A DNA stretch of 64,000 bases, from contig JAUIAP010000035.1 of NCBI GenBank assembly GCA_030425205.1, positions 1-64,000 on the forward strand, written 5' to 3'. Positions within the stretch are counted from its first letter, which is position 1. Each line of letters opens with the position of its first letter. The stretch is from Anaerolineae bacterium. GTDB taxonomy: Bacteria > Chloroflexota > Anaerolineae > Promineifilales > Promineifilaceae. The notes below the pieces were generated by a model. It was given only the letters and a program-made list of their open reading frames with translations, did no database searches and was not told the DNA's origin. This document shows, piece by piece, positions 17,725 to 26,374 of this stretch. The position numbers were made by a program, and so were the translations under genes.

Positions 17725-18548
17725 AAATCGATCCTTGCCGCACCGCCTAATCCGACGGAGACGCTGGCATCAAAGGTGACGGCGGTAGCGAGATTGGGCG
17801 CGCTGGCGTTCAAAGATACGCCACCTGCTCCAAACGACGCGCCGCCTGAAATGGAAGCTCCTGCTGAGAGCGACGCACCCGCATTTAGGTCAACGAGCGT
17901 GCCGGGCGCAAGCAAACGCGGATTCTCGATGTTGTTGGCGGCGGCAATATTTTTCCAATCTTTGCCTTGTCCCGATTCGGCCGCCATTTGCTGCACCGAT
18001 TGATTGTCCTTTGCGGCGTTGAGGGGTGACTCACCGGCATTGCCACCACTGCCCCCCGCACCAAATTGAAATTGAATCGTCTGGCTCGATAAACTGATCG
18101 AAACAGCGGCACGCAATGGCACGCCGTCTTCCGAAAAGTACTCCAATGTTTCGTTCATCGAGTCCATAATGCCGTCGAATAAAAATGTTCCCCAGATAAA
18201 GCGCACGCCTGGCGGAATCCATTTCTGCCTGTCGGACGTGGGTTCGGGCTTGATAAAGTAGTTGACTTTCTCCGTCAGTTTGCGAACGTCGGTGATCGCC
18301 TCGTCGCCGGGCAGCGGCGCGGTGACATCGAAAATCAGGTCGAGCGAGAGCTTTGTCGTCCCCGCTCCGACAAACTGAATCGCTGAGCCGCCGCGTTGGT
18401 CGCCGCCCGAACTCTGGTTGGCAAAGGCCACCTTGAGCGTTTCGGGGTTGAACTGCACGACGATGGTTTTGTCTTTTTTGATCTCCTGCGCTTGCTGGCT
18501 GTCGTTCCATTTGATTTGGCGCAGTTCGGCTTTGACGAGTTTACTCAT
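17721..18548 (-). CDS. LysM-type baseplate/tube-initiator protein (Afp7/Pvc7-like)
   Basis: A 275-residue protein. The N-terminal ~165 residues (VKAELRQIKW, IVVQFNPETLKVAFANQ, KLTEKVNYFIKPEP, VRFIWGTFLFDGIMDSMNET) form the CIS tube-adaptor domain. A degenerate LysM follows at about 185-225 (MAAESGQGKDWKNIAAANNI, LLAPGTLVDL). The C-terminal ~50 residues are a Gly/Ala/Ser-rich tail of amyloid- or linker-like composition (SAGASISGGASFGAGG). In eCIS this family connects tube and spike and resembles T4 gp53. The start at 18548 overlaps the tube 2 stop by one base (TAATG). The low-complexity tail is longer than I would expect. Confidence 0.85.
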   Translation of the reverse strand: MSKLVKAELRQIKWNDSQQAQEIKKDKTIVVQFNPETLKVAFANQSSGGDQRGGSAIQFVGAGTTKLSLDLIFDVTAPLPGDEAITDVRKLTEKVNYFIKPEPTSDRQKWIPPGVRFIWGTFLFDGIMDSMNETLEYFSEDGVPLRAAVSISLSSQTIQFQFGAGGSGGNAGESPLNAAKDNQSVQQMAAESGQGKDWKNIAAANNIENPRLLAPGTLVDLNAGASLSAGASISGGASFGAGGVSLNASAPNLATAVTFDASVSVGLGGAARIDL

Positions 18549-19066
18549 TAGGCAGCCCTCTTGAGACGCAGCGATTCGTAGGCCAGCGTCAGTTCTTCGA
18601 TGGCGACGAACCCATCTTTGGCATTGAGCGACGGGGCTTTGAGCTTCGTTGGCAGACAGCCGACCAGTTCAAATTCGGCGTTGACCGTCTGCTGATCGGC
18701 ACTGTAGAGGACGACCAGCCCGGTTGCGCGGAGTCCCTGTTGTGTCGGCCGACCCAGATGCTCAAACCATTTCCACAAATCGAAATTCCTCGTCATGCCA
18801 CGCTTGAGGGCGAGTTGTCCATAGCTGATCGGGCCAAGCAGATGGATGTGACGGGCGTTGTTGCCACCCTCGCGGATCGACTTTGGTTCATGCGTCATTT
18901 CCAACCCATCGCACTCGGCAAAGGCGGCACTGCACAGCGGTCGGCCGTTTTTCGGATCGCTGTGATCGGTGCGCTCTCCCTCCAACGCATCGACGTATAG
19001 CTCAATGCGAAAGTTGAACGCGCTAAAGGGAGGGGCTATCGCCTCACGGTCGAGAAAATTACTCAT
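18548..19066 (-). CDS. Tail tube protein 2 (Afp5-like)
   Basis: A 172-residue T4 gp19-type tube protein. Motifs include PPFSAFNFRIELYVD at the start, CSAAFAECDGLEMTHEPKSI, LALKRGMTRNFDLWKWFEHL and AIEELTLAYESL at the end. It is paralogous to the tube protein at 22110-22562 and probably forms the baseplate-proximal tube ring, as Afp5 does. Its ATG overlaps the sheath 2 stop by 4 bp. Confidence 0.88.
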   Translation of the reverse strand: MSNFLDREAIAPPFSAFNFRIELYVDALEGERTDHSDPKNGRPLCSAAFAECDGLEMTHEPKSIREGGNNARHIHLLGPISYGQLALKRGMTRNFDLWKWFEHLGRPTQQGLRATGLVVLYSADQQTVNAEFELVGCLPTKLKAPSLNAKDGFVAIEELTLAYESLRLKRAA

Positions 19067-21858
19067 ACGACCTCCAATCCCTCATGCTGGACGAGGCGTA
19101 GCGTGAGAAAGGCGAGTGGATGGCTGGGCGCGACGCGCAGTTCGATGATCAGTTGACCGCGCTCGGTTGCGCTGCGCGTGTTGAGCGTCTCGTCGATGAC
19201 AACGCGGTACGCCTGATCGGGGGTGGCGCCCGCGAACGCGCCACGCCCGTAGAGATCAGCGAGAAACAGCTCAAATTTATGACGGATCAGACGGCGCAGT
19301 TCGGTGCTGTGTGCGCCAAAGACGTATTTGTTGCCTTCGCGCAGCGCGAGACGACGCAGCAAGATGAAGAGGCGGCGGACGTTGATCGGCCGAAAATCCC
19401 CATCCCGACTCAACGTTTCCGCGCTCAACAGCATGAAACCGCGTGGGTCTTGGCGCACGACATTGATCTGCGCGGCGAAAAGGGTCGCCCATTCGCTGCG
19501 TGTCGTTGTCGGCGTGAGCGCGACGACGGTGTTGAGCGGCTCGTTGGCTGGCGCGATCCACGCCCCGTGCGTGAGAGCGCGGCTGGCAAATTGTCCACAA
19601 ATCGCGCCCGTCGGCGGGATCGTCTGACCGCGCTGTGTCGTTAGCCACGTGTGATAGAGTGCGCCGTAACTGAGCAGATCGCGTGCGCTTTCCCACTGGA
19701 CGCGGCTGATCAACTGTTCAGCGTGTGCAGTGGCAGCGGCGGCGCGGTAGTGGGCAGGCAACGCGAGGAGGGCGAACAGATCGCCACGTGCGACACAGAG
19801 GCGCAGCAAGGCATGTTGCAGCGTCAAAAGCGTTGTGTCGTCGTATTGCGGGTTGCGTTCCCAGCGCGTCGTGACGGGATGCTGATCGGGGTAGCGCACG
19901 GTGTTTGACCACACGCCGATCTGATCGCCAAAGTGGGCGCGGACGCGATAGTAGTGGACATCGGCCGAAATCCGCCCCACCCGCACCTGCAACAGATCGA
20001 CTTCACTCGTCGTGTGGACGGTTGTAAAAAGGGGATCGGCCGATCCTTGCCATTCGTATTTTGTCGCGCCGTCAACGGCCGACCACTGTAAACTCAGTTC
20101 GTCAGCGACGAGTCGTTCTAATTCGGTCGCCACATTCAGCGCAAAGCCACACACGTCAAACGAATCGTGCGGAATCTCCACGCCAATGGTGTTTGACCAC
20201 GCGCTCGTCTCGCTGCCAAAGGTGGCACGGACGCGCCAATACGTCCACGTTGGGCAATCGCCATCAATCGGTAACGCGACCGCCGTCGCCTCTCCCGCGT
20301 AGCGTTGGCGCGGTTGGGCAAAGGTCGGCTCCGTTGCCGATTCAAGCAGATAGCCCGTCGCGCTTACAACGGCCGACCAGCGCACGTCGACCATTTCGCT
20401 CACCGCGACGCTTTCCAAAACAGGCGGGTCGAGAATCGCCATCACGGGCTGTTCGACCGCACGCCATGCATGCTGAATCGCGTCGGGAATGGTGATCAGC
20501 GTCACCTCTGTGAGCGGCAAAACGGTGTGCAAGCCCGTCAGCCGCGCACCGCGCACGTACTGTTTATCGTGCGCTTCGGCCAGCAAAAGCTGGCTGCGCG
20601 TGGTGGCGAGATGCGGGTCTAGGAAGAGATCGGCCGAAAACACCCCCAACCCATCCCACACAAGCGCATCGTCCCCTACGTCCGCCCCCGCCGTGATCGT
20701 GAAACGCGACTCCATACCAAACGGCAATGTCAACGCGCTAAAGTCGCCAGCCAACGGAAAGCGCGGCTCATCGGCGAGGGAGTCCAGCAGCGTCAACTTG
20801 CGCGGTGCGTCACCGATCCGCAAGTCGAACAGGTCGTCGTCACTGGGTAAGTTGCCCCAGAAGCGTGGATGGTCGGGCGCGCAGGCGAGATCGGTCAGTT
20901 GGGCGATGATCTGCTGTTCGCGCCAAACCGCCAAGTCGAAACGTAAACGGGTGACGATAGGCGTTTCAGTTGGTGGGATCACGTTGCCATTGACGATTTG
21001 CAGCCCTGTGCCACGCACAATCCATTCCTCTTCGGGTGGGGAGTCGGCGGTAAGCGTTGGTTCAACTTCCGCGATGGAGAGGAGCAGCGTCGCGTCGTTA
21101 TCCAGTCGCACGCGCACGATTGCGCCGCGTTGTGGGAGGTGTGGGGTTGGTATGATGGTTAGCGCGACTTGATCGCCGTCTTTGACTATGCGAAGGGGTG
21201 CAAGGGGATGATGGGGGTGGATTTCGGCCGAAACAACCCCCATCCCATCCTCAAACCGTCTAAACCAATGCGGCTGGCTGAGTTCCAACATCAACCCATC
21301 GATCCGTGTGACAACTGCGTAGAGTAGCAGCCCTGCCTCTGGAAAGTCGAGTTTGAGCAAGTCGTGTTGCGTGACAAACGGGGCGACGGTGGGGAGATGC
21401 AGCGTCATATCATTCAGCGCAAGCGCGGGGAAAATGTCGTTGCGGAGGCGTGTGCCGACCCGCAAGTCGTCCGCCCAACTGCCGGGTGAGCGGGCGGGGG
21501 TTGTGAGGGGGGTATGGGTTTCGGCCGATAGCAAATGCGGCAATCCAAAGCGCGTCGTCTGCCCCTCTTGCGCCACGCGCACAACCCAACAACGACGACC
21601 CCCATTGGCAAAAAACGCCTCAACCGCTACACCGAGATAGCCGTGTTGCTGCTGTCCCGTCGCCTCATCCCACGCCAGCGCAACGTCCGCGCCGAAGATG
21701 TCACGGAAGCGCGTCACATCCTCCACCGCGACGGGAATGTTGACGGGGCCAGACGCGGCAAAGCCGACAAACGCGGCGATGTCCATGCGTGGCAACGTCT
21801 CCGGCAGCGGCGGCGGGACGGTTTGGAAGGTTAGGCCGGGGAGGGTGTTGGTTAGCAT
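19063..21858 (-). CDS. Tail sheath protein 2 with FnIII-like insert domains
   Basis: A 931-residue second sheath. The N-terminus (LPGLTFQTVPPPLPETLPRM, IAAFVGFAASGPVNIPV, EAFFANGGRRCWVVRVAQ) and C-terminus (SRDGDFRPINVRRLFILLRR, then LALREGNKYVFGAHSTEL) are sheath-like. Between them are about 300 extra residues with two fibronectin-III-like units (DVRWSAVVSATGYLLES, TYWRVRATFGSETSAWSNTI; LSLQWSAVDGATKYEWQ, YYRVRAHFGDQIGVWSNTV). Normal sheaths are 350-620 residues. The inserts would sit on the outside of the particle. The ATG at 21858 is used because the codons upstream lie in a MITE-derived gap. It may be a minor or baseplate-proximal sheath, as Afp4 is. Confidence 0.85.
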   Translation of the reverse strand: MLTNTLPGLTFQTVPPPLPETLPRMDIAAFVGFAASGPVNIPVAVEDVTRFRDIFGADVALAWDEATGQQQHGYLGVAVEAFFANGGRRCWVVRVAQEGQTTRFGLPHLLSAETHTPLTTPARSPGSWADDLRVGTRLRNDIFPALALNDMTLHLPTVAPFVTQHDLLKLDFPEAGLLLYAVVTRIDGLMLELSQPHWFRRFEDGMGVVSAEIHPHHPLAPLRIVKDGDQVALTIIPTPHLPQRGAIVRVRLDNDATLLLSIAEVEPTLTADSPPEEEWIVRGTGLQIVNGNVIPPTETPIVTRLRFDLAVWREQQIIAQLTDLACAPDHPRFWGNLPSDDDLFDLRIGDAPRKLTLLDSLADEPRFPLAGDFSALTLPFGMESRFTITAGADVGDDALVWDGLGVFSADLFLDPHLATTRSQLLLAEAHDKQYVRGARLTGLHTVLPLTEVTLITIPDAIQHAWRAVEQPVMAILDPPVLESVAVSEMVDVRWSAVVSATGYLLESATEPTFAQPRQRYAGEATAVALPIDGDCPTWTYWRVRATFGSETSAWSNTIGVEIPHDSFDVCGFALNVATELERLVADELSLQWSAVDGATKYEWQGSADPLFTTVHTTSEVDLLQVRVGRISADVHYYRVRAHFGDQIGVWSNTVRYPDQHPVTTRWERNPQYDDTTLLTLQHALLRLCVARGDLFALLALPAHYRAAAATAHAEQLISRVQWESARDLLSYGALYHTWLTTQRGQTIPPTGAICGQFASRALTHGAWIAPANEPLNTVVALTPTTTRSEWATLFAAQINVVRQDPRGFMLLSAETLSRDGDFRPINVRRLFILLRRLALREGNKYVFGAHSTELRRLIRHKFELFLADLYGRGAFAGATPDQAYRVVIDETLNTRSATERGQLIIELRVAPSHPLAFLTLRLVQHEGLEVV

Positions 21859-21876
21859 CTTTGCTGACTCATAAAC

Positions 21877-22099
21877 GTAAAACGTAATTTCTCTGATCAG
21901 ACGCATTACTTCGTACAACGTCAAAATGTGCGTCGTTTGCGTAAAAAGTTGTGACACAGAGGCTCACGGAGGAGGCACAGAGGCTCACAGAGTTTTTCTC
22001 CTTTCTTCTCTCTGTGAATCTCAGTGTGTCCTCCGTGCAACTCTGTGTTACTTTTTGGTTGTGGCTTCGCCACTTTACGTTTTACGCATTACGTTTTAC
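21877..22099. mobile_element. 223-bp MITE-like palindromic element between tube 1 and sheath 2
   Basis: Perfect 12-bp terminal inverted repeats, GTAAAACGTAAT at 21877-21888 and ATTACGTTTTAC at 22088-22099, bound a segment without an ORF. Inside is an imperfect inverted repeat built from CACAGAG and CACGGAGGA blocks (about 21953-22000 against 22003-22055), so the whole element could fold into a long hairpin. It occupies almost all of the only large gap inside the eCIS structural genes. It is probably a non-autonomous element. Its sequence type (ACACAGAG/CACGGAGG runs) is seen as a repeat in many bacterial genomes. Confidence 0.7.
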
Positions 22100-22109
22100 C
22101 GACAAGACG

Positions 22110-22562
22110 TTAGGCGAGTTCGATGCGTTCACACGATAGGACGAGCTCCTCAATAGCGAGGTCGTTGCCTTTGCCGTTGAGCGAGGGGCCGGTGTATTTC
22201 ATCGGCCGAGCCTCCATCAATTTCCATGTGAGAACGGTACCCGTGTGGGCTTCGTCTTGCAGTTCGATGGTGACGGTGCGGCGTGCATCTTGCGAGCCGT
22301 TGCGGATTTGATCGAGCCATTGGTAGAGGTCGAGCGCACCGAGAACGCCGCGTTTGAGCGTTACGTCGGGGACTTTGTATGTACCAGTCACCTTGAGCGG
22401 CGCATTGTCGCGGAAGTTGCCAGCGCGATACTCAGCGACGTTGATCTCCATGCCGAGACCGCTGACCTCTTGAAAACCAGCGGTCACACCTTGCGCGTTG
22501 AGACCGTCCCAACTGACGAGGAAGTTAAATTGGCTGTAGGGTCTTTCCCGAAATTCTGCCAT
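22110..22562 (-). CDS. Tail tube protein 1 (Afp1/Pvc1-like, gp19 family)
   Basis: A 150-residue main tube protein. It has the family pattern: RPYSQFNFLVSWDGLNAQGV, FQEVSGLGMEINVAEYRAG, VPDVTLKRGVLGALDLYQWL and the C-terminal AIEELVLSCERIEL. It forms the inner conduit of the particle. The start at 22562 is 63 bp after the sheath 1 stop. It is followed by a MITE that separates it from the second sheath/tube pair. The size and motifs fit the family well. Confidence 0.92.
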   Translation of the reverse strand: MAEFRERPYSQFNFLVSWDGLNAQGVTAGFQEVSGLGMEINVAEYRAGNFRDNAPLKVTGTYKVPDVTLKRGVLGALDLYQWLDQIRNGSQDARRTVTIELQDEAHTGTVLTWKLMEARPMKYTGPSLNGKGNDLAIEELVLSCERIELA

Positions 22563-22625
22563 GATTGTTTCTCCGATTAGTTTGTTATCTGCTCAGAACA
22601 GACTAAAGTCCGTTCCACATGGGTG

Positions 22626-24482
22626 CTAACCACTTGCCGTTGCCGTCCATTGTCCGATGCGGAAGATGACGAATTCGGCGGGGTAGAGCGGCGCGACACC
22701 GATCAGGCAGATCAGGCGGCCATTGTCGAGGTCGTTTTGGGTCATCGTGGTACGGTCACAGCGCACGAAAAACGCCTCTTTGGGTTGTCGGCCGAAAAGC
22801 CGCCCCGACTTCCACTCGTTGAACAGGAAATCCTCGATGGTGCGTGTCACGTTAGCCCAGAGCGCATCCCCATTTGGCTCGAAGACGGCGAATTGCGTGC
22901 CGCGTTCGATGGAGCGTTCGAGATAGGCGAAGTAGCGACGCACGTTGACGTACTTCCATTCCGAGTCGGAGCTGACGGTGCGTGCGCCCCAGAGTCGATA
23001 GCCGCGCCCCTCAAAGAAGCGGAAGCAGTTGATCCCTTCGGGGTTGAGAACGTCTTGTTGGGCTTTGTTGAGCAGTCGCTCGAAACCGATGGCGAGACGC
23101 ACAACCTCGTTGGCGGGAGCTTTGTGAACGCCGTGTTCGACATCGTTGCGGGCGTAAATGCCAGCGACGAAGCCACTCGGCGGCAGATTGAGTTCCTCTT
23201 CCGTCACGGGATCATTGATCGTGACCCACGGGTAGTAGAGGGCAGCGTGGGTCGAGTCGATTTGCCCACGAAACTGGCGCACATCGCCGAGCGTTTGACC
23301 GTTGGGCGCATCGAGAACGGCGACGCGATAGCGCATGATCCCTTCACAGTGAGTGATGAGATGGCCTTGAATCGCCCGAACCCGTGCCTCGTTCTCTGTT
23401 GTATAGTTGTGGGAGTAGCCGGGCGCGGCGACGATGGAGATGTCTTCCAAATCCTCAAACGCACGCAAGCCGCTCTTGAGACCGTCGGTGGCTCCGTCGT
23501 CTCCTTCGTATTGAGCAGCGGTTGGGAGTGTACCGTCTGTGCCACCTGTGAGGAAGAAAACGCGCTGGCGATCTTCGGCCGATGTCGCATTGACCAAATT
23601 CGTCAGAATGGTCTCACCGAGCAGGTCGGCCGCCAAATCGAACCCGGTCGTCGCGTCGGTGTCGAAGAAGATCGGGATGTAGAGGTGGTCGCGGCGCGTG
23701 GCGGGGGTTGCGATGAAGGAGCGCGTCAGGCTGTTGCTGTGCTGTGGATGGAAGCCGTACTCTTGCCACAGTTCAAGCGGTTCGTAGCGGTCGCGGGGGC
23801 GTTTCGGCCGATGGCGCGGCTTCTCAACCCCGACATCAATGGTCAACAGATAGACTTCGTTCTCATCAGTCAAGCTGGCGATTTGCGTCACGCTGCCACC
23901 GCTGCCGCGCAGTTCGAGATCGCCCTCATCGTTGCGGACGACATCGTGGATTGCGGCCGAAAACTCTGGTGGACTCGTTGTTACTACGCTACGCACCAAC
24001 ACGGTGTCGTTCGCCTGCACGCGCCGCAAGACGTTGCCATCTCCCGTAACCAGCACATTACTGCTGATGCGCGGGAAGAGCGTGATTCGCATGTTGCCGC
24101 CGCTGCCGACAAAGCGTGCGCTGATTGCGGCAGCCGGCGCGGGTGGGGAAGCGGGTGGCGACGCGGCTGGCACGCTGGCGCGGGTTGCGTCCGTATTGAC
24201 GACCCGCGAGACGTAGCAGCGGCTACCCCCCTCTTGGAAAAAGGCACGTACCGCTTGGGCGGTAAAGTTTGTGGTGGCGACTCCGCCGAATGAGAGTTGA
24301 TCAAGACCGCCGTAGATGCGCTCGAAGTCGGCAAAGCTAGTCAGCAGTTCCGGCTCGCCGTTGGCGGGGCCATAGCGCGTCGCGCCGACAAAGCTGGCCG
24401 TGCTGGTGCTGACCCCCTCAATCGACTTGGAGCGGAAGCTGGTTTCCTCGATATAAACGCCGGGAGCTAGATATTCAGGCAT
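22626..24482 (-). CDS. Tail sheath protein 1 (Afp2/3-like)
   Basis: A 618-residue contractile sheath. It begins MPEYLAPGVYIEETSFRSKS, followed by IEGVSTSTASFVGATRYGP, EPELLTSFADFERIYGG and FFQEGGSRCYVSRVV, all hallmarks of the sheath family. The C-terminal handshake domain is clear (WKYVNVRRYFAYLERSIERG, FLFNEWKSGRLFGRQPKEAF). Residues about 115-235 form a surface-exposed beta insertion with an Ala/Pro-rich linker. It is probably the major contractile subunit. A 556-codon plus-strand ORF lies antisense to it and is judged a shadow. Confidence 0.93.
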   Translation of the reverse strand: MPEYLAPGVYIEETSFRSKSIEGVSTSTASFVGATRYGPANGEPELLTSFADFERIYGGLDQLSFGGVATTNFTAQAVRAFFQEGGSRCYVSRVVNTDATRASVPAASPPASPPAPAAAISARFVGSGGNMRITLFPRISSNVLVTGDGNVLRRVQANDTVLVRSVVTTSPPEFSAAIHDVVRNDEGDLELRGSGGSVTQIASLTDENEVYLLTIDVGVEKPRHRPKRPRDRYEPLELWQEYGFHPQHSNSLTRSFIATPATRRDHLYIPIFFDTDATTGFDLAADLLGETILTNLVNATSAEDRQRVFFLTGGTDGTLPTAAQYEGDDGATDGLKSGLRAFEDLEDISIVAAPGYSHNYTTENEARVRAIQGHLITHCEGIMRYRVAVLDAPNGQTLGDVRQFRGQIDSTHAALYYPWVTINDPVTEEELNLPPSGFVAGIYARNDVEHGVHKAPANEVVRLAIGFERLLNKAQQDVLNPEGINCFRFFEGRGYRLWGARTVSSDSEWKYVNVRRYFAYLERSIERGTQFAVFEPNGDALWANVTRTIEDFLFNEWKSGRLFGRQPKEAFFVRCDRTTMTQNDLDNGRLICLIGVAPLYPAEFVIFRIGQWTATASG

Positions 24483-24494
24483 AGTGCATTCTCC

Positions 24495-25325
24495 TTAGCC
24501 GATCCAGAGGGTCGGCAAATTGTCTGTGTGAACGATCAGTGGTTCACCCCAGTGCAGGGTCGTCGTGAAATCGGCCGGCGGTGACGCAGGCAGTGGCGCG
24601 GTCTGGGTTTGCCAAATCGGGCGTTGTGCTTGGTCGAGCAGCGTGCCGATTTCGGGATAGTCACTGCCGAGTGGAACGCGCACGCTGGCTGGCTGATAGC
24701 GCACCGTGAGTGTGACCGCCCATGATTGATCGCTAGGGGCGAGGCCAGAAGGAGGCGATGCGCCCAGCGTTGTTTGAAAAGGTGGATAGGGAAAGATCAG
24801 CGTCACGCTGCCATTTTCATCAGCGATACCGAAGTGTTCTCGGCCGCCGATGGTGGCGATCAAGACGGCGTGTTCGGCTGGCGTGTCGGTATTCGCCACG
24901 ATCAGTTGGGTGTGCAGCGCGGCGTGTGCGGCAGTCGCGGCGCGATTGGGCGCAGAAGCCAGTAGCAAACCCGGCGGCTGATCGGTCGGTGGAGACGTTG
25001 GCGTGGGGTTAGGGTCAGGAAAGAGGCGACCATGCGCCAGCGGCACGTTGAGATCGAGCGTTATCGGTATAAAACGTCGCTGATGATCCTCGATTTCGAT
25101 GACGAATGGGAGCGTGTCGGGTGGCGACGCGCCGTTGTCGAGTTGGCGTGCCAGATGATGGAAGGCGTAAACACCGGATGGCGTGGTGATGGCGGCGATG
25201 CGACGCTGGGGACGTTGGTCACGCCATGCCGTGACCGATAAGCCATTGCGAACGATGCGCTCCGTCACGGGGTCGTAGAGCCGCACGCCGAGCCATGTGG
25301 TGTGGGTGTTGCGTTCAAATATCAT
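24495..25325 (-). CDS. eCIS-associated beta-rich protein of unknown function
   Basis: A 276-residue protein between the DUF4255 cap gene and sheath 1. It starts MIFERNTHTTWLGVRLYDPV and has SGVYAFHHLAR, a pattern like a carboxypeptidase regulatory-type or SdrD-like beta-sandwich. A Pro/Thr-rich linker follows (about 105-120), then a second beta domain (LIATIGGREHFGIADENGSV). The ATG at 25325 overlaps the DUF4255 gene by 11 bp. An in-frame codon at 25577 would add 84 residues fully antiframe to that gene and is rejected. I recall similar genes at this position in other eCIS clusters, but no function is established. It may decorate the sheath or help capping. Confidence 0.7.
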   Translation of the reverse strand: MIFERNTHTTWLGVRLYDPVTERIVRNGLSVTAWRDQRPQRRIAAITTPSGVYAFHHLARQLDNGASPPDTLPFVIEIEDHQRRFIPITLDLNVPLAHGRLFPDPNPTPTSPPTDQPPGLLLASAPNRAATAAHAALHTQLIVANTDTPAEHAVLIATIGGREHFGIADENGSVTLIFPYPPFQTTLGASPPSGLAPSDQSWAVTLTVRYQPASVRVPLGSDYPEIGTLLDQAQRPIWQTQTAPLPASPPADFTTTLHWGEPLIVHTDNLPTLWIG

Positions 25326-25902
25326 CGGTGATATCCAGCGTGCGTTCGGTGACGAGTGGGTATCGATTCGGCCGATTCCGCAACGACTCGATCCAAACGT
25401 TACGAGCGACGTAGGGAATCGACAGTTGGTAGACGTTCTGCACAACGGTGTCCCAAATTCGCAACATATCTTCGGTGCGGAGGTCGGCGAGGCTGAGTTC
25501 GACGGTTTCGGCCGATTGGAACGTGCCCGGCGCAACGGTGTTGAGCAAACCGGATGGCAAAATCGGGTTGTCCTCAATCACGCGCATCATCCAGCCGACG
25601 ATGCGATGTTGTAGGCTGGCATCCGCGCCCCACGCGGTCAAAATGAAATGCAGATCGAGCGGCAACAGCGGTGGCTGGCGGTCGCCATTGGGGGCAACGC
25701 GACCCGCCGGGTGGCGGTGTGTGCCGTTGGGATAAACGCGGTAGAGAAAGAGCGAGACCCCCGCCTCCATCGGCTGCCCAAAGTCGGGCGTGAGAAAGAC
25801 GCGGAATTGGAGTTCGCGGCCGAACTCGGCGGGGTCATAGCTGGTGCGAAGCAGGTAGATAATCGCGTCGCACGTCGCTGAAACTGCTTGATAGCTTGCC
25901 AT
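25315..25902 (-). CDS. eCIS cap/terminator protein (DUF4255, Afp16/Pvc16-like)
   Basis: A 195-residue Pvc16_N (DUF4255) protein. Diagnostic features are a SYQAVSATCDAIIYLLR start, the FRVFLTPDF...AGVSLFLYRVYPNGTHRH segment, LDLHFILTAWGAD, then LQHRIVGWMMRVIEDNPIL and a C-terminal YQLSIPYVARNVWIES. Afp16 ends the tube and sheath at the distal cap. It is the first structural gene of the eCIS operon, preceded by a 60-residue protein and the BTAD regulator. Confidence 0.9.
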   Translation of the reverse strand: MASYQAVSATCDAIIYLLRTSYDPAEFGRELQFRVFLTPDFGQPMEAGVSLFLYRVYPNGTHRHPAGRVAPNGDRQPPLLPLDLHFILTAWGADASLQHRIVGWMMRVIEDNPILPSGLLNTVAPGTFQSAETVELSLADLRTEDMLRIWDTVVQNVYQLSIPYVARNVWIESLRNRPNRYPLVTERTLDITDDI

Positions 25903-25955
25903 TTATTTGGGGTTTGTAGGATTTAGAGAGCCAACCCGCCAATTCCCACAGAACC

Positions 25956-26138
25956 TTATCCTTTGATGATCGTCGTAATGTGCTGTTGCAGGTAATTAAT
26001 TAGCGTATCGAGATCGCGGAAGTGCAAATCATCCTCGCTCATGATGCGTGTGACGTGGCCTGTCCATTGGAACGGCTCGTTGTCTTCAAGCCAAATCCGT
26101 AGGACAAAGGAGAGGTTGCCCTGTTCCGCAGTGTTCAT
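25956..26138 (-). CDS. Small eCIS-linked protein, 60 residues
   Basis: The product starts MNTAEQGNLSFVLRIWLEDN and ends FRDLDTLINYLQQHITTIIKG. It has one beta-hairpin-like segment (PFQWTGHVTRIMS) and a terminal helix. The ATG at 26138 is preferred because the residues encoded upstream are rich in Cys and Arg and lack family-like pattern. Small proteins with an SFVLRIW...W.GH.T start and FRDLD...I end seem frequent beside eCIS or regulator genes in Chloroflexota and Actinobacteria; I cannot name the family. It lies 53 bp before the cap gene and could be its regulator or a particle component. Confidence 0.6.
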   Translation of the reverse strand: MNTAEQGNLSFVLRIWLEDNEPFQWTGHVTRIMSEDDLHFRDLDTLINYLQQHITTIIKG

Positions 26139-26274
26139 TGCGGAGGCATTGTAAGTGGGGGGCGTTGCGAGAGCGTTGCAAATGCGTAGACAATTGCGTT
26201 CTTGGAAGAAATTGAGGAGGCGCAGTGGTCTACGGCAGATTAGCAAATAAATTGGGTACAAAGCTCTGGTCGGG

Positions 26275-26309
26275 CTCCTGACCCTACCAGTGGCAGAGCC
26301 GGTCAGGAG
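26275..26309. repeat. Inverted repeat between BTAD regulator and 60-residue gene
   Basis: A perfect 9-bp inverted repeat, CTCCTGACC (26275-26283) and GGTCAGGAG (26301-26309), with a 17-nt loop. It lies in the 236-bp gap downstream of the regulator. There is no T-run directly after it on the minus strand, so it is not a standard terminator. It could be a dispersed repeat or an attenuator. Confidence 0.45.
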
Positions 26310-26374
26310 ACCGTCCGCAGCTTATCTCCGTTTATTTTGTCAACTTACAAATGACCACTCGATAGACGGCGATT

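Noticed and set aside
17551-17743. A longer N-terminus for the gpD-like protein, up to 17743
   Set aside because: It would overlap a well-placed small gene and adds residues without family pattern. The ATG at 17548 fits the operon spacing.
22623-24293. A 556-codon plus-strand ORF
   Set aside because: It lies fully antisense to the clear tail sheath gene, has no recognisable domain and no ribosome site.
25326-25577. An 84-residue N-terminal extension of the beta-rich protein
   Set aside because: It is a shadow frame of the DUF4255 gene. The ATG at 25325 gives the usual short overlap.
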